DNA of 64,000 nt from DATKMP01 sp963790045 (GTDB lineage: Bacteria; Bacteroidota; Ignavibacteria; UBA10030), in NCBI GenBank assembly GCA_963790045.1, contig CAWBMS010000008.1, positions 62,001 through 126,000 of the forward strand, given 5' to 3'. Both the position numbers and the translations under genes were made by a program. Below the pieces are notes generated by a model. The model did not search any database, was not told where the DNA came from, and saw only the letters and a program-made list of their open reading frames with translations. Positions 9,204 through 16,933 of this stretch are shown piece after piece; position 1 is the stretch's first letter, and the number at the start of each line of letters is the position of its first letter.

Positions 9204-9701
9204 TTAATTCTTCGGAAGTTGATCGATAAATTTATCGACAAGTTTTTTTTGTTTCTTCTCGTCGAGCGTTTCGTCGAGAATTTTTTCCGCCGCCTGAATC
9301 GCCAGATCGGCAATTTCTGTCCGAAGTGTTTGGCGCGCTTCGTCAACATTGCGTTTTAGTTCATCCTGCGCACGATCCAATTCTTGCTGTGCTTGCTGCT
9401 TTGCCTTCGCAACAATTTCGTCTTTCATCTTTTCAGCAAGCGCTTTGCCTTCCTGGATCACACGCTGGTATTCCTGTTCTGCGCGCGCAATGTTTTGTTC
9501 ATTCTGCTTCAACATCGCTGCGGCTTCCGCACGTGCTTTATCTGCCTGCTCCAGCGCACCGCGAATTTTTTCTTCGCGTTCGTTCAAAGCTTTCAGAATC
9601 GGTTTCCATGCAAACTTCGCCAGCACCGTTGCAAAGACAACAAAGGCAACGATAGTCCAAACAATCAGACCGAAGTTAGGATCGAATAATTGAAATTCCA
9701 T
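9204..9701 (-). CDS. atpF: ATP synthase Fo b subunit
   Basis: The b subunit is the peripheral stalk that keeps F1 from turning with the rotor. It has a single N-terminal membrane helix (LIVWTIVAFVVFATVLAKFAW) and then a long charged, Ala/Glu/Lys-rich coiled coil to the end, including LNEREEKIRGALEQADKARAEA. The length of 165 residues is typical. Only one b-type gene is present, so the stalk is probably a b homodimer. It lies 13 nt after atpE. Confidence 0.95.
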   Translation of the reverse strand: MEFQLFDPNFGLIVWTIVAFVVFATVLAKFAWKPILKALNEREEKIRGALEQADKARAEAAAMLKQNEQNIARAEQEYQRVIQEGKALAEKMKDEIVAKAKQQAQQELDRAQDELKRNVDEARQTLRTEIADLAIQAAEKILDETLDEKKQKKLVDKFIDQLPKN

Positions 9702-9714
9702 TGATCTCTATTTC

Positions 9715-9942
9715 TTATTTAAGTGCAAGAAGAATGCAGATTGCAAGCGCAAAGAAGGTCACACCTTCGATAAGTGCAGCCGCAATAATCATTGCCGTTT
9801 GAATTTTTCCGATTGCTTCGGGTTGGCGTCCGGCAGCTTCCATAGCAGCAGCAGCTAACTTACCGATACCAAATGATGCACCAAGAATGACGAGTCCTGC
9901 GCCTAATCCTGCTGCTAAATATGCAAATACTTGAGCTGACAT
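9715..9942 (-). CDS. atpE: ATP synthase Fo c subunit
   Basis: The c subunit makes the membrane ring that carries ions and turns the rotor. The 75-residue protein is two membrane helices joined by the polar loop GRQPEAIGK. Glu59 in the second helix (AALIEGVTFF) is the ion-carrying carboxylate. The Ser/Thr that follows the Glu in sodium-type rings is absent, so proton coupling is more likely (inference). A strong GGAGG precedes the ATG by ten bases, consistent with the high copy number of this subunit. Confidence 0.96.
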   Translation of the reverse strand: MSAQVFAYLAAGLGAGLVILGASFGIGKLAAAAMEAAGRQPEAIGKIQTAMIIAAALIEGVTFFALAICILLALK

Positions 9943-10008
9943 TATTGTATTCCTCCATAATAGGGTTGATTCATGTTGATTGTAAATAGTGTTTTCATAA
10001 AATAATTT

Positions 10009-10911
10009 TTAGTGTTCTTTGCTGTGTTCTTCTGAAGGGATTCCTAATCCCATAAATAGCGCTGTCAGTGTTGTAAAGACGTAGGCTTGAATAAATGCCA
10101 CAAGCAATTCCAGCATATCGATACCGATCACAAGAATAAGCGGCGCCGGTGCAATGAGGTAAGAATGAAATACAAAGATGAGTCCGATGAGCGAAACAAC
10201 GACGATATGCCCGCCTGTCATATTGGCGAACAAACGAATACACAACGCAAACGGTTTGGTGAATAAACTAAGAAACTCAATCGGTACCATAATCGGCCAG
10301 AGGGGCCAAGGGACGCCGCCGGTCAGATGCAATAGATAATGTTTGAATCCTTGCGCACGTATTGCTGAAAATTGAATCATGACAAAAGCAATGATGGCAA
10401 GCCCTGCCGTGACCATAATATTTCCCGTTGCGGTTGCACCATACGGCACTAATCCAATAAGATTCATCAAGAGAATATAAAAGAACGTTGTCAGTAAATA
10501 CGGTACATACTTCATGCCCGCCTGCCCCATACTGGGCAACGCGATATCTTCAATAATAAAATTCACGACCGTTTCCAGCACATTGACAAATCCACGCGGT
10601 ACTAACGTTTTGCGATACGCTCGTGCAGCGACAATCGCAGACACGGTCAACAACAGTCCGCAGAACAATAAAAATACGACGTGCTTGGTAATGGAAAGAT
10701 CGATGGTGACACCGCCGATATGGATAAGCGGAAATTGGGGCAGCTCAACACGTAAAAACGGAAGATCAAGCTCGTTGGAGTTTTGCAAATGTTTTAAGAG
10801 ATGCCCAAAAATTTCGCCGGGCGTCATTGTCTCGTGTCCAGCAACAGCATGGGCTGTGTCCGCAACTGCGACTACGGCTTGATGTAATGTATCCGAATGT
10901 TCAACCATCAT
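10009..10911 (-). CDS. atpB: ATP synthase Fo a subunit
   Basis: Subunit a forms the two half-channels through which ions reach and leave the c ring. This 300-residue form has an extended N-terminus before the membrane domain, then about six membrane segments. The essential arginine is in ALCIRLFANMTGGH, and the last helices contain LVAFIQAYVFTTLTALFMG. It lies 8 nt after a small membrane-protein gene and 66 nt before atpE. The ORF begins with two ATG codons, and either could be used. Confidence 0.95.
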   Translation of the reverse strand: MMVEHSDTLHQAVVAVADTAHAVAGHETMTPGEIFGHLLKHLQNSNELDLPFLRVELPQFPLIHIGGVTIDLSITKHVVFLLFCGLLLTVSAIVAARAYRKTLVPRGFVNVLETVVNFIIEDIALPSMGQAGMKYVPYLLTTFFYILLMNLIGLVPYGATATGNIMVTAGLAIIAFVMIQFSAIRAQGFKHYLLHLTGGVPWPLWPIMVPIEFLSLFTKPFALCIRLFANMTGGHIVVVSLIGLIFVFHSYLIAPAPLILVIGIDMLELLVAFIQAYVFTTLTALFMGLGIPSEEHSKEH

Positions 10912-10919
10912 ACTTTAAT

Positions 10920-11312
10920 TTATCGTTTCGTCGAAACTCTTTTTTGAAGATATGCTATTTCTAAAATTAAATTAACAACATAAAAAAACAACAACGACAA
11001 CATCAATGATGCAGCGTGAAATTGATAGACGCCAATCAATACCAGCAAGACGCCCCACATCAGGAACAATCTGCCGACCATGCCGCCTAACACATACTTT
11101 AAAAATGTTGTGTGGGATTTCTCGAATGAAAGTTCGATGAACAGATAGCCCAGCAACAGATTCAACAAGCTCATTGCTCCACCGGCAACGATGCTTCGCG
11201 TAACTTTTGCTGTGGCAAATTCAGAAATCGGGTAAAAGGTCAACAGCGCTATCGCAATAAAGCAACACAATACTATCCACAAAAATGACGAATCGAATTT
11301 AATGCTTCTCAC
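10920..11312 (-). CDS. AtpI-like small membrane protein of the atp operon
   Basis: A 130-residue protein with four predicted membrane helices: LWIVLCCFIAIALLTFY, SIVAGGAMSLLNLLLGYLFI, VLGGMVGRLFLMWGVLLVLIGVY and MLSLLFFYVVNLILEIAY. Its place just before atpB and its size match the poorly conserved AtpI-type proteins, which help c-ring assembly or magnesium/calcium transport in some bacteria. Sequence identity alone is too weak to prove this. Its start overlaps the preceding atpZ-like gene by 14 nt. Confidence 0.7.
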   Translation of the reverse strand: MRSIKFDSSFLWIVLCCFIAIALLTFYPISEFATAKVTRSIVAGGAMSLLNLLLGYLFIELSFEKSHTTFLKYVLGGMVGRLFLMWGVLLVLIGVYQFHAASLMLSLLFFYVVNLILEIAYLQKRVSTKR

Positions 11313-11574
11313 TACCTTTTATCGACTTTGTATCATTTGTTAATGTTGCGACTGTTTTAAAAAACTGAATAAAGCCGCCGACAATTCCTAATACAAGTCC
11401 CGCCAATTTTCCAATCGGCGAGATGCTGAATTTATTATCAATCCAATATCCCAAGAAAAAGAACAAAACAACCACACTCGCTAACTGAAAGCCGAGTGAG
11501 AGAAATGGCGCAACATCTCGAAAGGTGCCCGCAGGTTTCTCCTTTTTTTCAGGAGATCCAGAATCAACTGTCAT
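11299..11574 (-). CDS. AtpZ/AtpI family protein
   Basis: A 91-residue protein with a charged N-terminus (SGSPEKKEKPAG) and two membrane helices (FLSLGFQLASVVVLFFFLGYWID and LAGLVLGIVGGFIQFF). The GYWIDNKF motif after the first helix is characteristic of the AtpZ/AtpI family found at the head of atp operons. Members are thought to act in rotor assembly or Mg2+ supply. It overlaps the next gene by 14 nt. Confidence 0.8.
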   Translation of the reverse strand: MTVDSGSPEKKEKPAGTFRDVAPFLSLGFQLASVVVLFFFLGYWIDNKFSISPIGKLAGLVLGIVGGFIQFFKTVATLTNDTKSIKGSEKH

Positions 11575-11597
11575 ACTGGTTCTCCACTACCAAGATA

Positions 11598-11963
11598 CTA
11601 ATGTTTTACTTCATATAACGGCGCTTTTTCCGTCATGGAAATTCTACCGTCAAAAATACTGCCTTCATCTACAACTAACCGCGTTGCGCGAACATCGCCG
11701 CGCACAACGGACTTTCCTTCAAATACTAATTTCTCCGCTGCACTAATGGTACCGCGAACTTTTCCGCCGACTGTTACATTCTTGGCAGTTACATTGCCTT
11801 CAATTTCTCCGGTCAACCCGACCGCTAATGCTTCGCCTGCGGTCACTTCGCCAATCAATTTTCCATCAATTCGTACACTTCCTTGGCTGCGAATTTTTCC
11901 TTCAATCACCGTGCCAATGGCAAGGAGATTCATTTCTTTTATCGGATCATTTTTTCCAGACAC
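11598..11963 (-). CDS. Bactofilin family cytoskeletal protein
   Basis: Bactofilins polymerise without nucleotides into a right-handed beta-helix and often position cell-wall enzymes. The 121-residue protein shows the repeated beta-helix pattern: GTVIEGKIRSQGSVRIDGKL, GEIEGNVTAKNVTVGGKVRG, AAEKLVFEGKSVVRGDVRA. It lies 9 nt downstream of an M23 peptidase gene, the pairing seen in several bacteria where a bactofilin guides a peptidoglycan hydrolase. It may be cotranscribed with the atp operon. Confidence 0.92.
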   Translation of the reverse strand: MSGKNDPIKEMNLLAIGTVIEGKIRSQGSVRIDGKLIGEVTAGEALAVGLTGEIEGNVTAKNVTVGGKVRGTISAAEKLVFEGKSVVRGDVRATRLVVDEGSIFDGRISMTEKAPLYEVKH

Positions 11964-11972
11964 TATCTATCC

Positions 11973-12863
11973 TCACAAATTAAGATTGATCATATACCCT
12001 GTTGGATCAACAGGTATGCCATCTTTCCAAATTTCAAAATGCAAATGCGGTCCTGAACTTGTCGTGCCTGAACTTCCCAGTGTCGCAATCGGTTCACCGC
12101 GATGCACATGCATGCTTGCACCGCGCAATAACGATTCATTGTGTTTATAAAAAGTCATAAATCCGTTGGCATGCGAAATAATGATTTCATATCCAGCATC
12201 GTTTGTCCAGCCGGCAAAGACCACATTTCCATCTGCTGCTGCAACAACCAACGTTCCTGTTTTGCCGGCAATATCTAAACCAAAATGATTTTTCTCCGGC
12301 TCAAAACCGCGGCTCACATATCCTTCCGTCGGAACGATGGCAGGAAAATTGACAGGAACCTCGCGTGTATCGGTTGCTTGCATCGGTGATACAGCCGCTG
12401 TATGCCATTCCATTGTGGAAATATTCGGCGCATCATTCATTGGTCGCTGCGTCTTAGAGGAAGATGGTTTTTCCGGCATCTCACTTCTTGGCACTGCAAC
12501 AACAGAACCGGAATCTGTGACACCTACTATTTCGCCCATCGCTTTACGCACTTTGAGATTGTAAGAGCGTAATTCCACTAATTGCTCCGTGACATTCGTT
12601 ATCCGCTGATGCAAAGAAATTAATTCTTTGCCGTATTTATTTTCAAGTCCGGCGTTGGGAATGGGAATCCATTCGCCGAGCGGCGTGTACGTCCACACAA
12701 GAAGAACGAGTATGACAAGACAAAGAACACTTGCACCGCCAGCGGCAAAAAACTGCCACGGTGCAATTCTAAAACTTTTCGCATTGGCGGCATCGCCTTC
12801 ACGATTGATTACAACCGTGTACCGTGCGTCTTTCGATATATGATGCTGTTTTTCTATTGACAA
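11973..12863 (-). CDS. M23 family metallopeptidase, membrane anchored
   Basis: A probable LytM-type peptidoglycan endopeptidase. Residues 31-55 form a signal-anchor helix after a basic cytoplasmic tail, followed by a short coiled coil (NKYGKELISLHQRITNVTEQ). The catalytic domain occupies about residues 175-290 and keeps the zinc ligands: HFGLDIAG (His and Asp) and PHLHFEIW (HxH). The active-site residues are therefore intact. It is the first gene of the run leading through bactofilin into the atp operon, with a promoter readable just upstream. Confidence 0.92.
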   Translation of the reverse strand: MSIEKQHHISKDARYTVVINREGDAANAKSFRIAPWQFFAAGGASVLCLVILVLLVWTYTPLGEWIPIPNAGLENKYGKELISLHQRITNVTEQLVELRSYNLKVRKAMGEIVGVTDSGSVVAVPRSEMPEKPSSSKTQRPMNDAPNISTMEWHTAAVSPMQATDTREVPVNFPAIVPTEGYVSRGFEPEKNHFGLDIAGKTGTLVVAAADGNVVFAGWTNDAGYEIIISHANGFMTFYKHNESLLRGASMHVHRGEPIATLGSSGTTSSGPHLHFEIWKDGIPVDPTGYMINLNL

Positions 12864-12897
12864 AAAACTTGCCTACAACATTTTCGCTTGGCTTTAT

Positions 12898-12925
12898 AGT
12901 ATAAGAAAAAATGCTTGAAAAGCAA
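12898..12925 (-). promoter_or_regulatory. Candidate promoter for the M23 peptidase/bactofilin/atp run
   Basis: On the minus strand TTGCTT (12920-12925) and TATACT (12898-12903) have a 16-nt spacer, 35 nt before the peptidase ATG. It is back to back with the promoter at 12936-12964. Confidence 0.5.
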
Positions 12926-12935
12926 AGACCTTTGA

Positions 12936-12964
12936 TTGACTTCCCGCTGTATTTTTCGTACTTT
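12936..12964 (+). promoter_or_regulatory. Candidate promoter for the zinc-ribbon gene and rpsU
   Basis: TTGACT (12936-12941) and TACTTT (12959-12964) are separated by 17 nt. The start would lie about 60 nt before the ATG at 13035. Confidence 0.5.
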
Positions 12965-13034
12965 AATATTGAAAAAAAAACAGTAGTACTTTTATTACTG
13001 CCACTAAAATTTTGTAACAAGTATCGGAATCATT

Positions 13035-13454
13035 ATGGCACGAACAAGATTCATCACACATTATTGCGCCTATTGCCGAAAAGATACGAAGATGGAAGTT
13101 GTGGGCAGCGTTCAACAAACCGACGCCCCTGTTACCGATATCGTCAAGTCATGGTATCGTTGCACAAAATGCAAACATAGCGCACTCCTCGCCTTGGATA
13201 GCAAAGTGCTGGAGCGCAAAGCGGGACACACACCGATTGACCGCGAACAATGTGTTGCATATGCAAAAGAAAAAGAATTTCCACTCGGAGGATTTATTTA
13301 TCATTCCGAATGGGACGATGTCGGTAAAATCGTTCGCAAGGATAAAACATCTGATGGCTTTCAATCCATCGTTGTGGTGTTTGAAAAGCTTGGCGAACGC
13401 AAACTGTTGGAAAATGTTCAATTAACAAATGAAGATGTTGTTGTATCCAATTAA
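13035..13454 (+). CDS. Zinc-ribbon protein of unknown function
   Basis: I do not recognise this 139-residue protein as a named family. The first 50 residues contain two CxxC pairs, YCAYCRK and CTKCKH, about 35 residues apart, which would bind one zinc. The remainder is a compact, charged domain (SEWDDVGKIVRKDKTSDGFQSI) of the kind seen in small nucleic-acid-linked proteins. It is the first gene of a plus-strand pair with rpsU, 30 nt apart, so it may be coexpressed with the translation machinery. It has no signal peptide and is presumably cytoplasmic. Confidence 0.75.
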   Translation: MARTRFITHYCAYCRKDTKMEVVGSVQQTDAPVTDIVKSWYRCTKCKHSALLALDSKVLERKAGHTPIDREQCVAYAKEKEFPLGGFIYHSEWDDVGKIVRKDKTSDGFQSIVVVFEKLGERKLLENVQLTNEDVVVSN

Positions 13455-13470
13455 TTTTTTAAACCAACCG

Positions 13471-13480
13471 AAGGAGGTGA
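13471..13480 (+). promoter_or_regulatory. Strong Shine-Dalgarno before rpsU
   Basis: AAGGAGGTGA is complementary to the whole anti-Shine-Dalgarno tail of 16S rRNA and sits four bases before the GTG start. It is the most complete such site I found in the window. In Bacteroidota, rpsU is known to keep a strong site because bS21 helps occlude the rRNA tail, allowing autoregulation. Confidence 0.8.
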
Positions 13481-13484
13481 TTTC

Positions 13485-13679
13485 GTGGTAGGCATTATTC
13501 TCGGAGAGAATGAACAGATTGATCGTGCGCTTCGCCGTTTCAAAAAAAAATACGAGCGTTCAGGAATTTTGAAAGAAGTCAAAAAACGTGCATTCTTTAC
13601 CAAGCCTTCCGTGAAAAAACGCATGCAGCAGGCAAAAGCAATTCGCCGCGCTCAACGTGCATTGATGGAAGAGATATAG
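13485..13679 (+). CDS. rpsU: 30S ribosomal protein S21
   Basis: bS21 lies near the 3' end of 16S rRNA and takes part in translation initiation. The 64-residue sequence has the family core: IDRALRRFKKKYERSGILKEVKKR, then SVKKRMQQAKAIRRAQR. The length is normal. The start codon is GTG, fixed by the AAGGAGGTGA immediately upstream. The strong site with a weak start codon fits a gene controlled at initiation. A hairpin terminator follows. Confidence 0.96.
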   Translation: MVGIILGENEQIDRALRRFKKKYERSGILKEVKKRAFFTKPSVKKRMQQAKAIRRAQRALMEEI

Positions 13680-13707
13680 CATCTCTCTCCTTTCTGTTTT
13701 TCTGTGC

Positions 13708-13740
13708 AAGCCCTTGTTCCTCTGAATAAGGGCTTCTTCA
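13708..13740 (+). terminator. Terminator after rpsU
   Basis: Arms AAGCCCTT (13708-13715) and AAGGGCTT (13728-13735) form an 8-bp stem with a 12-nt loop, followed by a moderately T-rich tail. Confidence 0.65.
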
Positions 13741-13787
13741 TTTTAGTCCATATATTTTTTTGATATTTCAAAATTTGCGCTACTGCA

Positions 13788-14330
13788 ATGCGTATGAAAA
13801 AATTATCTCATGCAGAAATTTCCGAACATCGGACACCGATAGAAAAAATCGATACCGTGCAGCGCCTGCCGCTCGTGGTAATCGTCGATAATGTCCGCAG
13901 CTTATACAACGTCGGCTCTATCTTCCGCACATCGGATGGAGCAATGATTGAAAAGCTGATCCTTGCCGGCTTTACACCGCATCCGCCGCGGAAGGAAATC
14001 GAAAAAACTGCGCTGGGTGCCACCAAGAGCGTTCCATGGGAATATATCAAACATCCTATTGAAGCGATTGAACCCCTCAAACAGAGCGGCTATAAAATTA
14101 TTTGTTTGGAACTGACAGACCATAGTATTCCCTATTACAACACAACGCCGGAACAATTTCCGATGTGTTTGGTCGTGGGAAATGAAATTACCGGAGTCTC
14201 GAAAGAAGTAATCGAACTATGTGATGGCGCAATTGAGATTCCGATGTTCGGAACGAAACAATCTCTCAATGTCGCCGTGGCGTACGGCATTGCTGTGTTT
14301 GAATTGGCGACGATTTGGAGAACAAAGTAA
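13788..14330 (+). CDS. SpoU/TrmH-family RNA 2'-O-methyltransferase
   Basis: A SPOUT-class methyltransferase of 180 residues that would methylate a ribose 2'-OH in tRNA or rRNA. The three family motifs are visible: DNVRSLYNVGSIFRTSD (motif 1), LVVGNEITGVSKEV (motif 2) and IPMFGTKQSLNVAVAYGIA (motif 3, cofactor-binding knot). The catalytic Arg is in FRTSD. It lacks the N-terminal RNA-binding domain of TrmB/RlmB types, so the exact substrate cannot be stated. Its stop codon abuts the stop of the convergent gene with no bases between. Confidence 0.9.
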   Translation: MRMKKLSHAEISEHRTPIEKIDTVQRLPLVVIVDNVRSLYNVGSIFRTSDGAMIEKLILAGFTPHPPRKEIEKTALGATKSVPWEYIKHPIEAIEPLKQSGYKIICLELTDHSIPYYNTTPEQFPMCLVVGNEITGVSKEVIELCDGAIEIPMFGTKQSLNVAVAYGIAVFELATIWRTK

Positions 14331-15089
14331 TTATTGTTCAGCTGGATTCTTCACCGCATTCTGTAATAATTTTTCCGTCGTCTCTATCGTTACACCTTCC
14401 CAATTTCCATGTTCCGGTATAATAATTTTTGGATGAGGATATTTTTCTTTCAACCGTTGAAGGCCCTGCATCCACACGGAGACATCTGTACCGTTAATAA
14501 CTCCAAGAAAATTTGACTTTGTGTCCTTTAAAAAATTACCGCCGAATAAAATATCTGATCCCGAAAAATAAAACACCACATTGGAATAATCGTGCCCGGC
14601 TTTAGGGTAATACGTTTCGGCAGTAATTCCGCTGCAATGAAATGTGGTATCGTTTAAAAATTGATAGTCGGGCAGGCGAAATCCATTCGCCTTCGCTTCC
14701 TGTGCGGTATGAACGCTGCCATAAATCGGGAACTGATCATTTAACAGAACCGAAAGCCCGCCAAGTTGATTCGGATGCGGATGCGTTACAATCACTATCC
14801 CGATGGGCTTTTTCAAATGTTCCGTTATCCAGTTGATGAGTTGAATCGTTTGCGTTAAATCCCACGGCGTTTCAACAACAACCACGCTGTCCTTTCCTTC
14901 TACGATCAATCCATTTTCCTCTACTGCTTGTGTATCGGCATTGATAGTGAAATGATAGACAAACACATTCGTATCGATGCGCTGCACATCGATTGAAAAA
15001 TTTTCGTTTTGAGCAGCCGCAACCGAGCAGGCAACCGTCAACAAACTTGGAAGTAGAAATTGCAAACATAATTCTGTAAAAGGCTTCAT
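14331..15089 (-). CDS. Secreted metallo-beta-lactamase-fold protein with altered metal site
   Basis: A 252-residue exported protein with an N-terminal signal peptide (LQFLLPSLLTVACSVAAAQ). The fold matches subclass B1-like hydrolases: THPHPNQLGG, AGHDYSNVVFYF, DILFGGNFLKD and IIPEHGNWEG correspond to the B1 motifs HxHxDxxGG, GHxxDN, GGCxxK and PGHG. The Zn1 ligands (three His) are kept, but the Zn2 ligands differ: Asn replaces the Asp of the HxHxD motif and Asn replaces the Cys of GGC. Beta-lactam hydrolysis is therefore doubtful; another hydrolase role or a mono-zinc enzyme is likelier. Promoter at 15121-15149. Confidence 0.8.
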   Translation of the reverse strand: MKPFTELCLQFLLPSLLTVACSVAAAQNENFSIDVQRIDTNVFVYHFTINADTQAVEENGLIVEGKDSVVVVETPWDLTQTIQLINWITEHLKKPIGIVIVTHPHPNQLGGLSVLLNDQFPIYGSVHTAQEAKANGFRLPDYQFLNDTTFHCSGITAETYYPKAGHDYSNVVFYFSGSDILFGGNFLKDTKSNFLGVINGTDVSVWMQGLQRLKEKYPHPKIIIPEHGNWEGVTIETTEKLLQNAVKNPAEQ

Positions 15090-15120
15090 GTGTTTTTCTT
15101 GTTTTATTTACTTCTGCAAC

Positions 15121-15149
15121 AATATACGACCGCGTACAGTTTATAACAA
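15121..15149 (-). promoter_or_regulatory. Candidate promoter for the metallo-beta-lactamase-fold gene
   Basis: TTGTTA (15144-15149) and TATATT (15121-15126) on the minus strand with a 17-nt spacer, about 32 nt before the ATG. The rest of 15150-15293 shows no gene. Confidence 0.45.
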
Positions 15150-15293
15150 ACTGCGATTTTTTTTACACGCATCGGATACACTTCCGAGTGTTTGGGATCA
15201 TATAAAATATTTTTGCGTAACATCAATAAGCTAATAATCTGTCAGAGAATATTCTAACTAATACAATTTTTAACCGCAGAGAAACGATGAGAC

Positions 15294-16284
15294 TTAGAGC
15301 ATCTCAATCACTTGTTTCATATCGTCCGGCAATTCGGAAACGAATTTTACAAACTCCCTCGTTGTCGGATGCGTAAAGCCGATGGTTTTGGCATGCAGCG
15401 CCTGACGGTCGATCAGTTTTAACAAATTGGCGGCTTGCTGCGCTTTGTTTCCCGATAATCCATTCCACGTATTATTTCTACCGCCGTAGGTCGGATCGCC
15501 GAACACCGGATGTCCGACATGTGCAAGGTGTACGCGAATTTGATGCGTGCGTCCGGTTTTTAAATGCAGCCGAACGAGCGAAAGGAATTCAAATTCCTTC
15601 AGCACTTCATATTCCGTTACGGCTAATTTTCCATCTGCAGTAACAGCAACTTTTTTTCGGTCGCGTTTGCTGCGTCCGAGATTTGTTTCGATGGTGCCGA
15701 TCGTTTCCTTAAAGCTGCCCCACACAATCGCCCAGGTACTCGCGGTCAATCGTTCGTTTAGAAAATTGTTTTGCAAGAAGTTGATGCGCCGTATCGTTTT
15801 TTGCAACCACCATCAATCCGGTCGTATCCTTATCCAACCGATGCACGATGCCCGGACGCAATTCTGTATTGACATGCGAAAGTTGATTACAATGATACAG
15901 CATCGCATTCACGAGCGTACCGGTGTAATGGCTGTACGCCGGATGCGTTACCATGCCCGCCGGTTTATTGACAATAACTAATTGATCGTCTTCATATATA
16001 ATTTCAATCGGAATATTTTCCGCTTTTGCATCGGGGCGCGGCGAACGCGGGAACGTAACATCGATAATGTCGTTGGGATTGAGTTGATAACTTGATTTGA
16101 CTTTTTTCTGATTGACTAATACAGCACCAGCTTCGATTGCCTGCTGCACTTTATTGCGCGTTGCATTCTCAACCCGATTGGTAAGATACACATCTAACCG
16201 TTTGCGATGCTCGCCGAGCGGAACAATAATCTGGAGTTTCTCACGCTCCTCTGTGTTTGGTTCAGAGGGAATGTTGGGAGACAT
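15294..16284 (-). CDS. rluD: RluA-family pseudouridine synthase, RluD-like (one frameshift)
   Basis: Converts uridines of 23S rRNA (helix 69 in E. coli RluD) to pseudouridine. An N-terminal S4 RNA-binding domain (KRLDVYLTNRVENATRNKVQQ) precedes the catalytic domain with GIVHRLDKDTTGLMVVAK, which holds the catalytic Asp, and the C-terminal LKTGRTHQIRVHLAHVGHPV. The frame breaks at 15735-15739, at CAGGTAC: removing one base turns REYLGDCV into REYWAIVW and gives about 329 residues. It lies 8 nt downstream of lspA and ends the yggS-rluD run. The substrate assignment is by similarity only. Confidence 0.88.
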
Positions 16285-16292
16285 TTTAGGAA

Positions 16293-16919
16293 TTAGGATA
16301 GAGAGTTCGGCGTTTCACCGCTCTCGCTGCTCGTTGCCGGTGATGGTTTGTCCGGTATGGGAATCGGTTCGGATTTTTTTTCGAGTTCGTTGAATTGTTT
16401 ATGGAACAACAACATCAACACAATACCGACGGTAACGGCAGAATCTGCAACGTTGAATACGGCAAATCGGTCCATAAAAAAGCTTCCGATATGAATCTTG
16501 AAAAAATCCATATCGATAAAATCCACAACTTTGCCGTAGAATAATGTTCCTTCGCCGAAAATGACGCCATAAAAAATTCTATCGATTAAATTGCCAATCG
16601 CACCGCCCAAAATCAGCGCCAGCGATAAACGAATGCTCAATGCTTCACGGCGAATTTTATAGAGATAATAAAAAATACCGATACTTGCCGCCAACGAAAA
16701 CACAGCCAGGAACATTCTACCGCCGACATCGATACCGAATGCCATCCCGGGATTTTCAACATACGTCCATCGTAAAAAATCACCGATGACGGGGACGCTT
16801 TGCCCCAACTGCATGCCTGCATGATAATAATGCATCCACGATATGGTAAATCCTTTGATCAGCAACTTGGTCGCTTGATCGAGCAGAACAATACCAAGCG
16901 TAAGATATAATACTTGCAA
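16293..16919 (-). CDS. lspA: Lipoprotein signal peptidase (signal peptidase II)
   Basis: LspA cleaves the signal peptide of diacylglyceryl-modified prolipoproteins in the inner membrane. Four membrane helices are visible, and the two catalytic aspartates lie in GNLIDRIFYG and FNVADSAVTVG. The 208-residue length exceeds the usual 150-170 through an internal loop and a hydrophilic Pro/Ser/Glu-rich C-terminal tail. The start is TTG, supported by GAGGAG eight bases upstream. Lipoproteins that need this enzyme are encoded in the same window (39468, 45029, 52778). Confidence 0.95.
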   Translation of the reverse strand: MQVLYLTLGIVLLDQATKLLIKGFTISWMHYYHAGMQLGQSVPVIGDFLRWTYVENPGMAFGIDVGGRMFLAVFSLAASIGIFYYLYKIRREALSIRLSLALILGGAIGNLIDRIFYGVIFGEGTLFYGKVVDFIDMDFFKIHIGSFFMDRFAVFNVADSAVTVGIVLMLLFHKQFNELEKKSEPIPIPDKPSPATSSESGETPNSLS

Positions 16920-16933
16920 CGGAAACTCCTCTT

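Noticed and set aside
14331..15089. Antibiotic-resistance metallo-beta-lactamase
   Set aside because: Two Zn2 ligands are replaced by Asn, so resistance cannot be claimed from the fold.
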